Under the pieces are notes generated by a model. That model was not told where the DNA came from. It saw nothing but the letters and a program-made list of their open reading frames with translations, and ran no database searches. From NCBI GenBank assembly GCA_026999335.1, contig JALTPW010000860.1, positions 1 to 7,701 of the forward strand: a DNA stretch of 7,701 nucleotides, given 5' to 3'. The DNA is from Chromatiales bacterium. Lineage in GTDB: Bacteria > Pseudomonadota > Gammaproteobacteria > SZUA-152. Within the stretch, counting starts at the first letter, position 1; every line of letters starts with the position of its first letter. A program made the translations under genes and the position numbers. Of the stretch, positions 1 through 6,590 are shown piece after piece.

Positions 1-2
1 TG

Positions 3-1157
3 ACCAGTGTGCAATTAACCTACCTGCGTTACCGGCCAACACGTTCTTGTCTGGGCGCCTATCGAGTCAGGATTCAGGATACCGTCACACCCATGCTGGC
101 CCACGTGACGGCCTACCATGGAAAAGCCTGGGGCAGGTTGTCCATACCCATCGACAATGATCACCACATTATGTGTCAAGATCAGGTGTTGATTTCCCTC
201 TTTCCAGGTGATGCCATACTGACCTCTCTCGCACCGCTGATCAATCGTGACAGCAGGCAGGATATTTTAAAGACGCTACTCCCTGCCAGTGCCGAAGCGT
301 GGCCGGCCAATATTGAAACTTTGGCGTATAAGCCACAACGACGCTACGTTGGCCGTATTAATTTCGAACACGGAAATAGTGTCGTCGTGAAACACTATCG
401 TGAAAATGAATATCCCAAGGCGGCAGTGGCCACGATGTTTGACTGCCCGGCTACCGCCCGGCTGCGCATTCCGCGCACCTTGGGACGATCACAACACCAT
501 CAAAGTCTGGCATTCGAATGGCTCCCCGGACGCGTGCTGAGCAGTGAAATGACCACCGCTCCGGCAACTCACTCTTTCTATGCATGTGGCGCTGCACTGG
601 CCGAATTTCATGCCCTGGCAACAGATAACCTGAAACACCGCACAGCCAGTATAAAGGCGGACAAATTATCGGCTGTTGCCAAAACCATCGCCCATCTTCA
701 CTCATCACTCGCCTCACTTGCCCAGGACATCGCCACAGGCATTACCCAAAAACTGTTACGAGAAGCCCCCGCTGGGCAACGCATACATGGCGATTTCAGC
801 CTCAGTCAAGTCATCCTGATGGAGAAAGACCAAGTCGCCATTATCGACCATGATGAAAACGTTTGTGGCAACCCGATGGAGGATATTGGCCTGTTCATCG
901 CACGCCTGCTCAGGTATGAACACACCGAGGAAATAACACATAACCAAGCTGAATTACTGATAGCGGCCTTCATCGAAGGCTATCAGTCCAGCACACAACA
1001 AGCGATAACCCGCACGCTTCATTGCCACATCGCGGCGGGATTATTTTCGCTGTCTCACAGACCCTTCAGGGCCCATGAACCCAACTGGCCGGAGGGTATA
1101 CAAAGACGACTGGAACAAATCAACGACATTCTACATTCATCCTATCCAACCGCTTGA
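3..1157 (+). CDS. APH-superfamily phosphotransferase, 5' end outside window
   Basis: A kinase-like phosphotransferase of the aminoglycoside phosphotransferase/choline kinase fold, predicted cytoplasmic; the small-molecule substrate is unknown. Counting from the GTG at position 9, two N-lobe-like motifs are visible: YLRYRPTRSCLGAYRV (5-20) and LAYKPQRRYVGRI (106-118), the second followed by VVVKHY (126-131) with K128 as candidate ATP-binding lysine. The catalytic loop is HGDFSLSQ (260-267) and the metal-binding segment IIDHDE (278-283). Two-part kinases of this kind normally have some tens of residues before the first RYRP motif, whereas the GTG leaves only about six; the frame is open to the left edge, so I treat the gene as 5'-truncated by the window and the GTG as internal. 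The stop sits in the loop of a small hairpin just before the next gene, also a kinase homologue. The fold assignment is secure; the function is not. Confidence 0.8.
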   Translation, partial: TSVQLTYLRYRPTRSCLGAYRVRIQDTVTPMLAHVTAYHGKAWGRLSIPIDNDHHIMCQDQVLISLFPGDAILTSLAPLINRDSRQDILKTLLPASAEAWPANIETLAYKPQRRYVGRINFEHGNSVVVKHYRENEYPKAAVATMFDCPATARLRIPRTLGRSQHHQSLAFEWLPGRVLSSEMTTAPATHSFYACGAALAEFHALATDNLKHRTASIKADKLSAVAKTIAHLHSSLASLAQDIATGITQKLLREAPAGQRIHGDFSLSQVILMEKDQVAIIDHDENVCGNPMEDIGLFIARLLRYEHTEEITHNQAELLIAAFIEGYQSSTQQAITRTLHCHIAAGLFSLSHRPFRAHEPNWPEGIQRRLEQINDILHSSYPTA

Positions 1158-1168
1158 TTGCAGCGGTT
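1148..1168 (+). other. Perfect 7-bp hairpin at the kinase/kinase junction
   Basis: AACCGCT (1148-1154) and AGCGGTT (1162-1168) are exact reverse complements separated by a 7-base loop, TGATTGC. The loop holds the TGA stop of the upstream kinase and the 3' arm ends directly before the ATG at 1169. There is no following T-run, so it is not an intrinsic terminator. It could hinder initiation at 1169 unless upstream ribosomes open it, or act as an mRNA processing or stability element. A 7-bp repeat may also arise by chance. Confidence 0.4.
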
Positions 1169-2194
1169 ATGGGCTCTCTGAATATGACCACAAAGACGCC
1201 ATCAACCCATCTCATCAATGAGAGTTTTGAGGGGGTTCATCAGGCGCTTGACCGCGTAGCGGTGCAGGCCGAATTATCACGCCTACCCTTCTTCCGCGAC
1301 GATGCTGCCCTGCCGGAACTCACCGCGATTCGCCTCAACCGTCACAAGCCCGGACGGCGTTGCCTGATCGAATACGACCTTCTGGTTAAACAGCCCTCGC
1401 GCAGGCCGTGGCGCCTGACGTTGATGGCCAAAATACGAATGAAAAGCCATGATCACAGCACCTGGATCGTGCTCAACAGGCTATGGGCGGCAGGCATGAA
1501 TGAGCAAGCCGGCGACGGCATCGCGCTACCGCACCCTGTTGGCGAGATTCCCCATTGGCATATGTGGCTGCAGTCCAAGGTGCCGGGCGTTACGCTGGAG
1601 CGACGACTTGCCGGCCCACTGGGCGAACATCTGGCCGAGCGCGTCGCCGAAGCCGCCCACAAAATCCACCGCAGCGGTGTCCCTGCGCGACGCCGCCACA
1701 CAATGGTGGATGAATTACAGATTTTGCACGAACGCCTTGGCAAGACAGCCCGCGCATACCCGCAGTGGTCCAACCGCATTGGGCGCATCATTGACCACTG
1801 CGAGCGCCTGGGAAACCGCGTGACCAGCGCCCCTTTCTGCGGCATCCACCGGGATTTTTACGCCGACCAGATCATTGCAGATAACGAGATGCTCTATCTG
1901 TTGGATTTTGATCTCTATTGCAAGGGAGACCCTGCGCTCGATATCGGCAACTTCATTGCGCACATTACCGAATTCAGTTTACGAAACTTGGGAGACGCCA
2001 GTGCGCTTGCCCATGTGGAACAAGCACTTGAAGCACGATTTTTACGCCTCAACCCTGGCATCTCAGCACAGGCCATTCGCGCCTATGCCACCTTGACGCT
2101 GGCACGGCACATCCATATCAGCACCCTGTTCACCCAACGGCGTCCCTATACCCGAGCCTTGCTTGAACTCACGGAGCAACGCCTCGGTATATGA
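1169..2194 (+). CDS. Second APH-superfamily phosphotransferase
   Basis: A divergent kinase-like phosphotransferase, about 341 residues from the ATG at 1169. Numbering from that ATG, it has an N-lobe motif HKPGRRCLIEYDLLV (about 59-73), a candidate ATP-binding lysine in LMAKIRMK (K88), a catalytic loop IHRDFYADQ (226-234) and the metal-binding DFD (246-248) followed by GDPALDIGNF. Like its neighbour it has Gln where the classic HGDxxxxN Brenner motif has Asn, and Arg replaces the usual Gly of HGD, giving an HRD as in protein kinases. Similarity to the upstream kinase is limited to these motifs, so the pair is old or independently recruited. The start is uncertain: TTG at 1154 overlaps the upstream stop, ATG at 1169 and ATG at 1184 are alternatives, and none has a strong ribosome-binding site. 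The stop overlaps the next gene's start (ATGA), implying co-expression with the outer-membrane barrel. Substrate unknown; a sugar or glycan precursor is an inference from context. Confidence 0.8.
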   Translation: MGSLNMTTKTPSTHLINESFEGVHQALDRVAVQAELSRLPFFRDDAALPELTAIRLNRHKPGRRCLIEYDLLVKQPSRRPWRLTLMAKIRMKSHDHSTWIVLNRLWAAGMNEQAGDGIALPHPVGEIPHWHMWLQSKVPGVTLERRLAGPLGEHLAERVAEAAHKIHRSGVPARRRHTMVDELQILHERLGKTARAYPQWSNRIGRIIDHCERLGNRVTSAPFCGIHRDFYADQIIADNEMLYLLDFDLYCKGDPALDIGNFIAHITEFSLRNLGDASALAHVEQALEARFLRLNPGISAQAIRAYATLTLARHIHISTLFTQRRPYTRALLELTEQRLGI

Positions 2195-3726
2195 GATCAT
2201 CAAACACTCCGGCAATGGGGTCACGGAACTCCGTGCCACTGTTTTTCGCCAGCCGAAGAACCAACTTGAGCACTTGCCTGGCACTCACATTGGCAACCAC
2301 CTGCTCAACCGCCATCGGACAAAATATTCCACCCCTACCGCCAGAAGAGATCATACAGACGGGTGCTGCCTCATTCACCCAGCGCCCACAGGATGACGAA
2401 CGACCCGAAGAACAATTTACGGTGAAATGGTTCAATCGCCCCTTGACCATCGGCGGCGAAATCGACACCAAGCTAAGATACCGGGAGGATGTATCATTGG
2501 GCCGCCGGCATGATGACGATTTACGCCTCAGTCTCGGCCTGCAACTCGAATTTCTCTATCGTTTGACACCCGATACATCGCTTTACATTGAAATAGACCC
2601 CAGTTACCAGACAAATCTGTATGCTGAAGATGACGATACGGACACAAGCCGAAAAATCGAACTGGGAGAACTGTGGGTCTATGTCGGGGGACTTGGAAAT
2701 CATCGCCTGAGCCTGCAAATTGGCCGCCAGTATTTTGGTGACCAGCGTGAATGGTGGTGGGACGAGCAATTGGATGCCGTGCGTGTCCAATACACTGACG
2801 GCTCATTCAGCGCTCAGTTCGCCATTGGTGTGAACCCGACCACCACCATTTCCACCGAAAGTGATCGCCCGGATCCCGAGGACGAAGATATCATCTGGCT
2901 AATTGCCAGTGCAGATTGGGCGTGGACGAAAAAGAATCACTTCGAGATGTTTTTCCTCTCCCGTCTCGATCATTCCCCAACACCTAATGTCGGCGATATC
3001 ATCTCCGAAAAGTGGCTAGACAACGAAGATGCCATGATCAATTGGCTTGGTCTGCGTAGCCGCGGCAGAGTGAAAAGCGATAATTTTGGCAAGGCTTATT
3101 ACTGGCTGGATAGCGGCGTGATTTATGGAAAAGAAACACTGCTTGAGATTACTGATATCGGCGACAGTCAAAGCAAAATCGACCAGCGCCGCGACCATAC
3201 CATCAGCGGCTGGGGGCTGGATTTCGGCGCCACGTGGGCGAGCAAACTGCCCTATCAACCGAGACTGACTTTCGGCTACGCGAAGGGTTCAGGCGACACA
3301 AACCCCAATGATGGCATGAACCGCGCCTATCGCCAAAGTGGTTTGCAAAGCAATGATCACAGGTTTCGTGGCGTTAACAGCTTTCGATATTACGGCGAAT
3401 TGTCACGCCCCGAGCTGTCCAATCTGACGATCAGGACGCTGGCGCTGGGCTTTCCGTTGCTGAAAGACAGTTCTCTTGAACTGATTTATCACCGCTATAC
3501 ACAAGTCCACGCCTCGGATCGGCTGCGTAACAGCCGGATTCGTACCCGCCCGGAAGGCAAACATCGCGACATCGGTGAGGAATTCAACATCATCCTGGGC
3601 ATGGAGGAATGGCAACAACTGGAATTAGAACTGGTCGTCACTCAATTTCGTGCGGGTAAAGCATACGGCATATTCTCTGGCAAAAAAGCATCAAGTATCA
3701 CGCTTCAGGTTCAGTACAATTTCTGA
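2191..3726 (+). CDS. Alginate-export (AlgE-like) family outer-membrane beta-barrel
   Basis: A predicted outer-membrane barrel of 511 residues. Family hallmarks are GRQYFGDQREWWWDEQLDAV (178-197), the stretch AYRQSGLQSNDHRFRG (379-394) followed by NSFRYYGE, then RPELSNL (406-412), HRDIGEEFNIILG (458-470), and a C-terminal beta-strand ending in the aromatic residue of QYNF, as expected for BAM-inserted barrels. A secretion signal is present with hydrophobic core about residues 26-42 and likely cleavage around AIG-Q (43/44). The basic n-region before it is unusually long (about 25 residues); an in-frame ATG at 2215 would shorten it, but the ATGA overlap with the upstream kinase favours 2191. In AlgE the barrel passes a negatively charged polysaccharide through the outer membrane. 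No alginate biosynthesis gene is visible here, so the substrate is more safely called an unknown surface polymer, or a small solute by analogy with porin-like relatives. Last gene of the + strand operon. Confidence 0.85.
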   Translation: MRSSNTPAMGSRNSVPLFFASRRTNLSTCLALTLATTCSTAIGQNIPPLPPEEIIQTGAASFTQRPQDDERPEEQFTVKWFNRPLTIGGEIDTKLRYREDVSLGRRHDDDLRLSLGLQLEFLYRLTPDTSLYIEIDPSYQTNLYAEDDDTDTSRKIELGELWVYVGGLGNHRLSLQIGRQYFGDQREWWWDEQLDAVRVQYTDGSFSAQFAIGVNPTTTISTESDRPDPEDEDIIWLIASADWAWTKKNHFEMFFLSRLDHSPTPNVGDIISEKWLDNEDAMINWLGLRSRGRVKSDNFGKAYYWLDSGVIYGKETLLEITDIGDSQSKIDQRRDHTISGWGLDFGATWASKLPYQPRLTFGYAKGSGDTNPNDGMNRAYRQSGLQSNDHRFRGVNSFRYYGELSRPELSNLTIRTLALGFPLLKDSSLELIYHRYTQVHASDRLRNSRIRTRPEGKHRDIGEEFNIILGMEEWQQLELELVVTQFRAGKAYGIFSGKKASSITLQVQYNF

Positions 3727-3740
3727 AAAAAACACCGTTG

Positions 3741-3758
3741 AGGAATGTGCACGTTCCT
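3741..3758 (-). terminator. Possible weak terminator between convergent operons
   Basis: The 31-bp gap between the convergent genes holds a palindromic hairpin, AGGAAT/GTTCCT around a GTGCAC centre (one T-G wobble). Read on the minus strand it follows the mlaB stop and is trailed, after 8 bases, by seven T residues (3726-3732). On the plus strand no T-run follows. The distance between stem and T-run is too long for a textbook intrinsic terminator, so this is a weak call. Confidence 0.3.
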
Positions 3759-4054
3759 TACAGGCTCAGCAGTTCGTCCACACCGCTGACCCGGGCCAGC
3801 GCCAGCAACTGAGATGGCACATTGGTGAAGCTAATGTTACGCCCTCGGCGCCTGGCCTCACGCAGCCAGTCGACCAGCAACACAAGACCGGCGCTGTTAC
3901 CGCGCTCGACCGCAGCGAGACTCACCTGCACGTCGCCATCGTCGCTGAATAACGCCCGGCCACGATCCGCCAGCGCTGGCACGCTGTCAAAATCCAACTC
4001 ACCAATGAGCTGATAACACCCGGGAGAGACCGCTTCGAGGCATGCCTCAGTCAC
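3758..4054 (-). CDS. mlaB: MlaB, STAS-domain subunit of the Mla lipid ABC transporter
   Basis: A cytoplasmic single-domain STAS protein of 98 residues that in E. coli binds MlaF and is required for stability and activity of the MlaFEDB complex. The STAS pattern is visible: IGELDFDSVPAL (17-28) near the first strands, then VSLAAVERGNSAGLVLLVDW (44-63), in which NSAG with S54 occupies the conserved Ser/Thr-bearing loop, and FTNVPSQLLALARVSGV at the end. It starts with GTG, supported by an AGGTGA ribosome-binding site and by an 8-base overlap with the end of mlaC, indicating translational coupling. It is the last gene of the mla operon, as in the E. coli and Pseudomonas-type arrangement. Sequence alone is weakly conserved in this family, but length and position make the call firm. 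Confidence 0.88.
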   Translation of the reverse strand: MTEACLEAVSPGCYQLIGELDFDSVPALADRGRALFSDDGDVQVSLAAVERGNSAGLVLLVDWLREARRRGRNISFTNVPSQLLALARVSGVDELLSL

Positions 4055-4682
4055 GCGTCACCTGCTGGTTGCGTGCGGCGAGTCTAGCGATGAGCTTGGG
4101 CAACCCACCCTGACGGATTTCCTTGGAGAAAGAACTCCGGTAATTGGTCACCAGACTGACACTGTCGATGTTCACATCAAACACCAGCCATTCGCCTTCC
4201 TCGGTACGGTACATGCGGTAATTGATGGGTATGGGAAAACCGGCATCCAACTGCACCTCGGTGCGAACGGTGACTTCCGTCGCCTCTTTCTTGGTGCGCA
4301 ACGGCAAAAAGTCGATTTCTTGGTCGTAATTGTCATTCAGGGCCGCGGCATAGGTGCGTACCAACAGGGCGCGGAATTCCTTCACAAACTGCTCGCGCTC
4401 GGCCGGACTGGCCTTGCGCCAGTGTTTACCCAGCACCCAGCTGGACATACGGCGGAAATCAAAATGTGGCAGGACGATCTCGTCAACGATTTCATATAGC
4501 CGTGCAGGGTTTTCCTTGATCCTCGCCTGTTCGGTCTGCAGGGCCTTGATAATCCTGTCGGTGGTCTCTATCACCAACGCCTGCGGAGACTGCTCTGCCG
4601 CCATCAGCGGCAACGGCAAGCACAGCAACATCGACAACAGCACAACCCGACCGGTTCCGGCCCAAAATATCATTCGTCTCAT
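4047..4682 (-). CDS. mlaC: MlaC, periplasmic phospholipid carrier
   Basis: A periplasmic lipid-binding protein (Ttg2D/tolerance-to-toluene family) that shuttles phospholipid between the outer-membrane component and MlaD. The 211-residue product matches the usual length. Residues 1-29 form a signal peptide (MRRMIF..., hydrophobic core VVLLSMLLCLPLPL, cleavage near MAA/EQ). Family features are IVDEIVLPHFDFRRMSSWVL (65-84), GKHWRKASPAEREQFVKEF (85-103), the strand EVTVRTEV, INYRMYR, then EWLVFDVNIDSVSLVTNYRS (164-183). Start: the ATG overlaps the stop of the TolC-family gene (ATGA), with a GGGGG element seven bases upstream (4690-4694). It overlaps mlaB by eight bases downstream. Its direct neighbour is a TolC-like protein instead of mlaA, which raises the question of which outer-membrane protein it docks with. 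Confidence 0.95.
   Translation of the reverse strand: MRRMIFWAGTGRVVLLSMLLCLPLPLMAAEQSPQALVIETTDRIIKALQTEQARIKENPARLYEIVDEIVLPHFDFRRMSSWVLGKHWRKASPAEREQFVKEFRALLVRTYAAALNDNYDQEIDFLPLRTKKEATEVTVRTEVQLDAGFPIPINYRMYRTEEGEWLVFDVNIDSVSLVTNYRSSFSKEIRQGGLPKLIARLAARNQQVTRD
4058..4063 (-). promoter_or_regulatory. Ribosome-binding site fixing the mlaB GTG start
   Basis: AGGTGA on the minus strand, inside the 3' end of mlaC, ends three bases before the GTG at 4054-4052. It supports this GTG as the real initiator, as no ATG lies at a comparable position. Confidence 0.5.
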
Positions 4683-6052
4683 TGAATATCCCCCGTCACC
4701 ACCCGCAGGCGCTCGACATGCATGTTGTAGGCATTCACCACCCTGAGGTAATCCCCATAGGCCAGCACATAACCCTGAAAGGCCGCCACCAGCTTGTCCG
4801 TCTCTTCCACGCCGGCCTCGAAATCCGCATAGACGCTGATCAACCAGCGGCGCCCCGAACGGCTGCCTTCATACAGACGCTGTACCATCTCGTGATGACT
4901 GTGCACGGTGTGATACTGCTCGGCAACCTGAAAGGGAATGCCCATGCGCGCCTTGTCCCGCAATGCCAGGGTGGCATCCAGCTCGGCCTTGGCCTGTGCT
5001 ACCTGCGCCGGTTGACGGCCACTGTTCCAGTCCCACTTGAGACCGATAACGGGTGTCATGCCGGCAAAGTAAAAGGGGTCGTAAATACTGACATCGGTAA
5101 AATCCTTGCGCCCCGGTGCATAGGAAACAGAGCCTGCCAGGCCGGCATAGAGATTGGGCAGGGATTCACTGCGTTTGGCCAGCATGTATTCGCGGCGCGC
5201 ATCCAGCCCCGCCGCCAGTTGCCGCACCTCGGGCCGCCGCGTCATGGCCCGGGCGGTCAGCTCTTTCAGATTGCCCTCCGGCAGGGGCAGCGGTTTGAGA
5301 CGTTTGTCCGCCACCTGAATCTCATCGTTCGCACCCAGGCCTGTGAGGATGCGCAGGCCTTCCAGGGCGATGCGCTCATAGCCCTGCGCCTCGACCTGAT
5401 AGCGCTTGAGCAGCGCCGTGCCCGTCTGCAGGGCGAACAGGTTGGATTGCTTGGCGTCGCCCTCGCCCTCGTCCAGCCAGCCCTGCAACAGATCGAGTGA
5501 GGCCTGTAGCTTGCCGAGGGTATCGTCGAGCAATCGCCGGCTGTCACGCGCCGCCAGATAACCGTAATAGGCCTTGGCAATGTCCATCCGTGTCTGCGCA
5601 CGCGCCAGCTGAATATCGCCGCGCTTGACCTGAATATTGCCCGCCGCAGCCTTGGAATAGTGGGTGATCTTGCCAAAGGTGTGCAACGGTTTGACGAGTC
5701 TCATCTCCAGGTAATACCACGGTGACAGACCGCTGATATCGAAGGCATCCGAGGCAACACCAATACTTTTTGTACCGTCCTGATTGGTGGTCTCGAAAAC
5801 ACCACCACGTACCTTGGGCGCAAAACCCAGAAAGGTGTTCATACTCAGGCTCCAGCCATTGGCACCGCGAACCTCACGCAGCTGGGCGCGCGCCAGATCC
5901 ACGTGGCGCTCTTTCTCTGTAATACGCGGATCCACCTCCAGGGCACGATCAACCGCCTGCTGCAAATCCAACACCACGGTCTCGGCCTGGCCCTGGGACA
6001 AAGGCAGCAGGGCAATCAACAAAAACAGGCTCAGTCGGTGAATCATAGTCAT
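4679..6052 (-). CDS. TolC-family outer-membrane protein embedded in the mla operon
   Basis: A 457-residue outer-membrane efflux protein (OEP/TolC fold). TolC proteins trimerise into an outer-membrane barrel with a long periplasmic alpha-helical tunnel. A signal peptide covers residues 1-23 (LSLFLLIALLPLS core, cleavage after GQA); there is no lipobox Cys. The internal duplication typical of the fold can be seen: first repeat from LDLQQAVDRALEVDPRI (28-44) through the helices at about 136-235, second repeat from LKELTARAMTRRPEVRQL (262-279) through 350-450. The segments WYYLEMRLVKPLHTFGK (112-128) and PVIGLKWDWNSGRQPAQV (334-351) are the two membrane-strand regions leading into helices, and DFEAGVEETDKLVAAFQGY (410-428) matches the C-terminal helical region of the family. 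It overlaps mlaD upstream and mlaC downstream by four bases each (ATGA), so it is co-translated with core Mla genes. There is no adjacent membrane-fusion protein or RND pump. I infer a role in the Mla system or a related lipid path; ordinary efflux is the alternative. Confidence 0.92.
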   Translation of the reverse strand: MTMIHRLSLFLLIALLPLSQGQAETVVLDLQQAVDRALEVDPRITEKERHVDLARAQLREVRGANGWSLSMNTFLGFAPKVRGGVFETTNQDGTKSIGVASDAFDISGLSPWYYLEMRLVKPLHTFGKITHYSKAAAGNIQVKRGDIQLARAQTRMDIAKAYYGYLAARDSRRLLDDTLGKLQASLDLLQGWLDEGEGDAKQSNLFALQTGTALLKRYQVEAQGYERIALEGLRILTGLGANDEIQVADKRLKPLPLPEGNLKELTARAMTRRPEVRQLAAGLDARREYMLAKRSESLPNLYAGLAGSVSYAPGRKDFTDVSIYDPFYFAGMTPVIGLKWDWNSGRQPAQVAQAKAELDATLALRDKARMGIPFQVAEQYHTVHSHHEMVQRLYEGSRSGRRWLISVYADFEAGVEETDKLVAAFQGYVLAYGDYLRVVNAYNMHVERLRVVTGDIQ

Positions 6053-6510
6053 TTATCCGCCTGACTGACCAGGAACTGGCCAATGAGTTTTTCCAGCACG
6101 ATGGCCGACTGGGTCAACTGGATGCGGTCGCCATCGTGCAGATAGTTCTCTGCACCACCGGCCTCCAGGCCAATATATTGCTCACCGAGCAGACCGGAGG
6201 TAAAAATGCTGGCCGAGGTGTCCTCAGGCAGATTGTCGTAGCGCGGATCGATATTCAGGGTCACCACCGCCTCGTAGATCTCACTGTCAAAACCGATTTT
6301 CGACACCCGGCCCACCACCACGCCAGCCATGGTCACCGGCGAACGCACCTTGAGGCCGCCGATGTTTTCAAAATTGGCGTTGAGTTCATAGCCCTGTTCA
6401 TTGCTGAAGGCCCGGATGTTGCTTACTTTTATCGACAACATCAGTAACGCCGCCATGCCTGCAATGACGAACAGGCCTACCCATATCTGTACACTGCGCG
6501 ATTGCATCAT
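6049..6510 (-). CDS. mlaD: MlaD, MCE-domain lipid-binding subunit
   Basis: An inner-membrane-anchored MCE protein that forms a homohexameric ring on MlaE, with a central hydrophobic pore through which lipid passes. The 153-residue product has one N-terminal membrane helix (about 10-27, IWVGLFVIAGMAALLMLSI) followed by a single MCE domain (about 40-118): GYELNANFENIGGLKVRSPV (40-59), MAGVVVGRV (61-69) and the pore-loop region TSGLLGEQYIGL (104-115). The conserved tail AIVLEKLIGQFL (136-147) follows. It ends shortly after this and lacks the extra C-terminal stretch of the E. coli protein (183 residues). Start: ATG at 6510, preceded by GGGG at 6519-6522; an in-frame TAA upstream and no other start codons rule out an extension. 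Its stop overlaps the TolC-family gene start, and its ATG overlaps the stop of the 27-codon ORF. Confidence 0.95.
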   Translation of the reverse strand: MMQSRSVQIWVGLFVIAGMAALLMLSIKVSNIRAFSNEQGYELNANFENIGGLKVRSPVTMAGVVVGRVSKIGFDSEIYEAVVTLNIDPRYDNLPEDTSASIFTSGLLGEQYIGLEAGGAENYLHDGDRIQLTQSAIVLEKLIGQFLVSQADK

Positions 6511-6590
6511 TTGCTCATCCCCAACGGTTGCTCCTTGCCCTTAAAAATGGGTACACCCTTGCTCACTATGAGTCGAAGCGCGCCAAACAT
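6507..6590 (-). CDS. 27-codon ORF bridging mlaE and mlaD (candidate, possibly a remnant)
   Basis: A small ORF that fills the gap between mlaE and mlaD. Its ATG overlaps the mlaE stop by one base (TGATG) and its TGA overlaps the mlaD start (ATGA). The predicted 27-residue peptide begins MFGALRLIVSKG and ends QPLGMSK; it is basic, with no clear membrane helix, signal peptide or known domain. Its first residues MFG repeat the MlaE terminus (LMFGDD) because the ATG lies in the second copy of a 12-bp direct repeat. Deleting one 17-bp repeat unit would join this frame directly to mlaE, giving MlaE a 24-residue extension. Either it is a coupling ORF that carries ribosomes from mlaE to mlaD, or it is the severed tail of an earlier, longer MlaE. 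Whether the peptide itself does anything is unknown. Confidence 0.4.
   Translation of the reverse strand: MFGALRLIVSKGVPIFKGKEQPLGMSK

Noticed and set aside
1453..1845. Minus-strand open frame of 130 codons inside the second kinase
   Set aside because: It is a shadow of the kinase, which has all its catalytic motifs in the + frame; the minus translation shows no domain.
3..2194. The APH-type genes as antibiotic resistance genes
   Set aside because: They carry only general superfamily motifs, are coupled to an outer-membrane barrel gene, and lack closer resemblance to known aminoglycoside-modifying enzymes.
3741..3758. Hairpin as terminator for the + strand operon
   Set aside because: No T-run follows on the plus strand; it is kept only as a weak candidate for the minus strand.
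3650..3952. Plus-strand open frame across the convergent junction
   Set aside because: It overlaps the end of the AlgE-like gene and then runs antisense to mlaB; there is no supporting ribosome-binding site or domain.
4682..5500. Long plus-strand open frame of 272 codons opposite the TolC-family gene
   Set aside because: It is antisense to a well-supported gene, its translation has no recognisable domain, and open antisense frames are expected in G/C-rich coding DNA.
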